A stretch of 64,000 nt of DNA from Flavobacterium sp. (GTDB taxonomy: Bacteria; Bacteroidota; Bacteroidia; Flavobacteriales; Flavobacteriaceae): contig NZ_JAIXSL010000010.1 of NCBI RefSeq assembly GCF_027484705.1, forward strand, positions 62,001 through 126,000, in the 5' to 3' direction. Positions 63,301 through 64,000 of the stretch are shown one piece after another. The notes under the pieces were generated by a model that saw only the letters and a program-made list of their open reading frames with translations, did not search any database and had not been told where the DNA came from. The position numbers were made by a program, and so were the translations under genes. The first letter of the stretch is position 1, and every line of letters starts with the position of its first letter.

Positions 63301-63880
63301 CAAAAGTAGCCGAGGTTGAAAAAACATATTCTCGATTGGCAAGCACATTGACTTTAGAATATTCGCCGGCAAAGGCATCCGAGTTGATGATTTCCGGATT
63401 CCCTGTATAAAGTGGTGTAAACGCAGTGGCCGGATACAATCCGTATGGCGCTACCGGACAACCGGTTCCGGGACTTAGCGTTCTAAAAGTCACAGAACTT
63501 CCCCATTGACTGTATAAATTTCCGGTGACCGTGCCGCATTTTGAACGAACATAGAAAAAATAAGTCACATTGGATTGGAGCCCGGGCAATGTGACCGAAT
63601 TGCCATTGACAGATCCAGTCGGTGTCGTGCTTGCACTTGGCGGAAATACACTACCCGTTAGATAATACTCATAACCATACCATGGTCCCGGACTTGGTGA
63701 GGTCCAGGTGATTGTTGCGCTATTCGAAGACAAAGACTGAATCGCACGATTCGTCGGACCTCCGCATGGCGTTTGGGCATAAAGCGACACGTTTAAAAAT
63801 AATATGAGCGCCCACAAAACTCGAAATTCAAATTTTGGCCTGCTGCTACTTGACTTTTGTAAATTGTATTTTTTTTTCAT
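60395..63880 (-). CDS. Fibronectin type III repeat protein with T9SS type A sorting domain
   Basis: 1161 residues with a signal peptide after an extended basic N-region (VLWALILFLNVSLYAQ). It alternates FN3 domains (A-T-I-T-W, Y-Y-Y-W-L-R-K-Q-C, T-Y-Y-F-W-V-R-S-N-C-G: about eight) with four copies of a different ~110-residue unit of the form C-x-x-A-x-Y-G-L-Y-P ... A-G-E-Y-S ... Y-T-F-x-S-x-x-A-T-D-x-I-T-I ... S-G-x-x-P-L-V-W. The C-terminal ~75 residues are a type A sorting domain (LQVFPNPTSSLLNI, EITNIVGQHIQQR, TAGIYLVKVFVGH). It is likely a secreted or surface adhesin. No partner gene is seen within the window. Confidence 0.9.
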   Translation of the reverse strand: MKKKYNLQKSSSSRPKFEFRVLWALILFLNVSLYAQTPCGGPTNRAIQSLSSNSATITWTSPSPGPWYGYEYYLTGSVFPPSASTTPTGSVNGNSVTLPGLQSNVTYFFYVRSKCGTVTGNLYSQWGSSVTFRTLSPGTGCPVAPYGLYPATAFTPLYTGNPEIINSDAFAGEYSKVNVLANREYVFSTSATFDYITITNQSLNTILAYGPTPLTWNSNGYNGEIRYYISSNSSCDTQQINRVRSITARLPASDCGAPVSIVASSVEANQINLSWTDSSPSVDGNYQYYYSTSSATPSINAAPNGGTSFTYTTITGLTANTTYYYWLRKQCDVNLSQWTFGGSFSTLPSNPTGCFVAIYGQDPAATFTPNCTGTPEVITPLGRAGEFSVVSILPNRTYTFSSSVATDYITIQDDITDFIYASGLTPLVWSSGANTTEIKYYFHTSSNCGFDITSRTRSISCTPTPTCSTPNSLSVNSVTSSSATLAWIAANPAPSNGYQVYYSTSSIQPSTTTAPTQYSAVTSIDVAGLNSNTTYYFWVRSNCGSLQSPWVGGFTFMTTAVAVCNAPSNVTTSNISSNAAQINWQALSTTPSYGYQYYYSTLNTAPINATTPSGSTLSNNVNISGLSASTTYYVWVRSSCETSNSVWISGGSFTTLAASCTPPSSPSSSNIGDNSADLYWIAAVPAPSQYDVYFATTSTAPTASTTPVGSIAQTSASLINLTANTTYYFWVRSNCGTTKSAWVSGGSFTTTIQGECTDAVYGLYPSTTFTPACSGTAETIVTDAYAGEYSLVNILAGKQYTFTSAVATDHITITNEAATVVYTSGISPLVWLSGTNAGVIRYYFHTDTSCGNEQLERTRSITCNAATTTCSAPTNLFVDQIAPLTVRLNWTPSFLPIQDFDYLVRANNVAPTAVSIPSGTQSATSILVVPPNTQPNATYYWWVRSNCGSTKSTWAVGGSFTTSSVTSCNQATFGLYPDNTFVPNCNNTNQLIDDFNGASQYANVAIQSNKQYTFTSSIATDFITIANATNTTVLASGVTPLVWSSGTNSGTVRFFAHKNATCGTDNNFRSKSVKCTTALSVDENQIEGLQVFPNPTSSLLNITNTEVIKSIEITNIVGQHIQQRTINSTDAIIDMSGYTAGIYLVKVFVGHSNETFKIIKN

Positions 63881-64000
63881 TTTAGTGTTTATTTAGTCAT
63901 TTTTTATCCTAATTCATTAAACATTTGACCCTAAAATTAAAGAACAAATACAGCGTAAACTTATCGACTTGAAATGCGTAGCCGATTACTTTAAATGTGC

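Overview
The window is a stretch of chromosome from a member of the Flavobacteriaceae, most likely Flavobacterium or a close relative. Evidence: seven predicted secreted proteins end in type IX secretion (T9SS) sorting domains, four of type A and three of type B (gliding-motility C-terminal type). A PorP/SprF family protein is present. Many genes are preceded by the Bacteroidetes -7 promoter box TAnnTTTG and lack a clear Shine-Dalgarno sequence. Housekeeping genes (sucC, lysA, mnmA, recG, pheT) are of Bacteroidetes type. I see no rRNA, tRNA, CRISPR array, transposase or integrase.

Layout. 0-1.1 kb: 3' part of a tail-fibre-like gene with an S74 autocleavage domain, abutting a short UVR-motif remnant (probably the last codons of uvrB). 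1.1-4.6 kb: small genes (TerB-like, secreted esterase, DUF1456, DinB-like, DUF6799, DUF4142 lipoprotein). 4.7-7.8 kb: sucC, lysA, DUF1508. 7.9-12.1 kb: two T9SS type A proteins and a PafA-type alkaline phosphatase. 12.2-22.3 kb: a three-gene minus-strand operon of a 2389-residue SprB-like repeat adhesin, its PorP/SprF partner and a PorE-like OmpA protein. 22.7-26.9 kb: likely operon mnmA - subtilisin-like protease - nitronate monooxygenase-like enzyme - small secreted protein. 27-32.2 kb: MORN-repeat protein, fasciclin lipoprotein, patatin, M1 peptidase. 32.3-40 kb: recG and a complete RND efflux operon. 40-49.8 kb: bestrophin channel, AraC regulator with aldehyde dehydrogenase and DUF779, pheT, several small genes and a dense set of palindromic intergenic repeats. 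50-51.9 kb: ABC exporter pair. 51.9-60.3 kb: two T9SS type B surface proteins followed by a second secreted esterase. 60.4-63.9 kb: a fibronectin type III T9SS type A protein.

The dominant theme is cell-surface and secreted function (adhesins, proteases, phosphatase, esterases, lipoproteins) interleaved with housekeeping genes. The most unusual signal is not a protein. An approximately 80-bp element occurs three times (5988-6070 on minus; 40938-41017 and 60259-60338 on plus) with conserved flanks around a central hairpin. The hairpin sequence differs between copies while its pairing is kept, which indicates selection on structure. Two copies supply the stop codon of the preceding gene. Two further families of degenerate palindromic repeats fill other gaps. 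All functional calls rest on reading the sequence and family knowledge; no database search was run.
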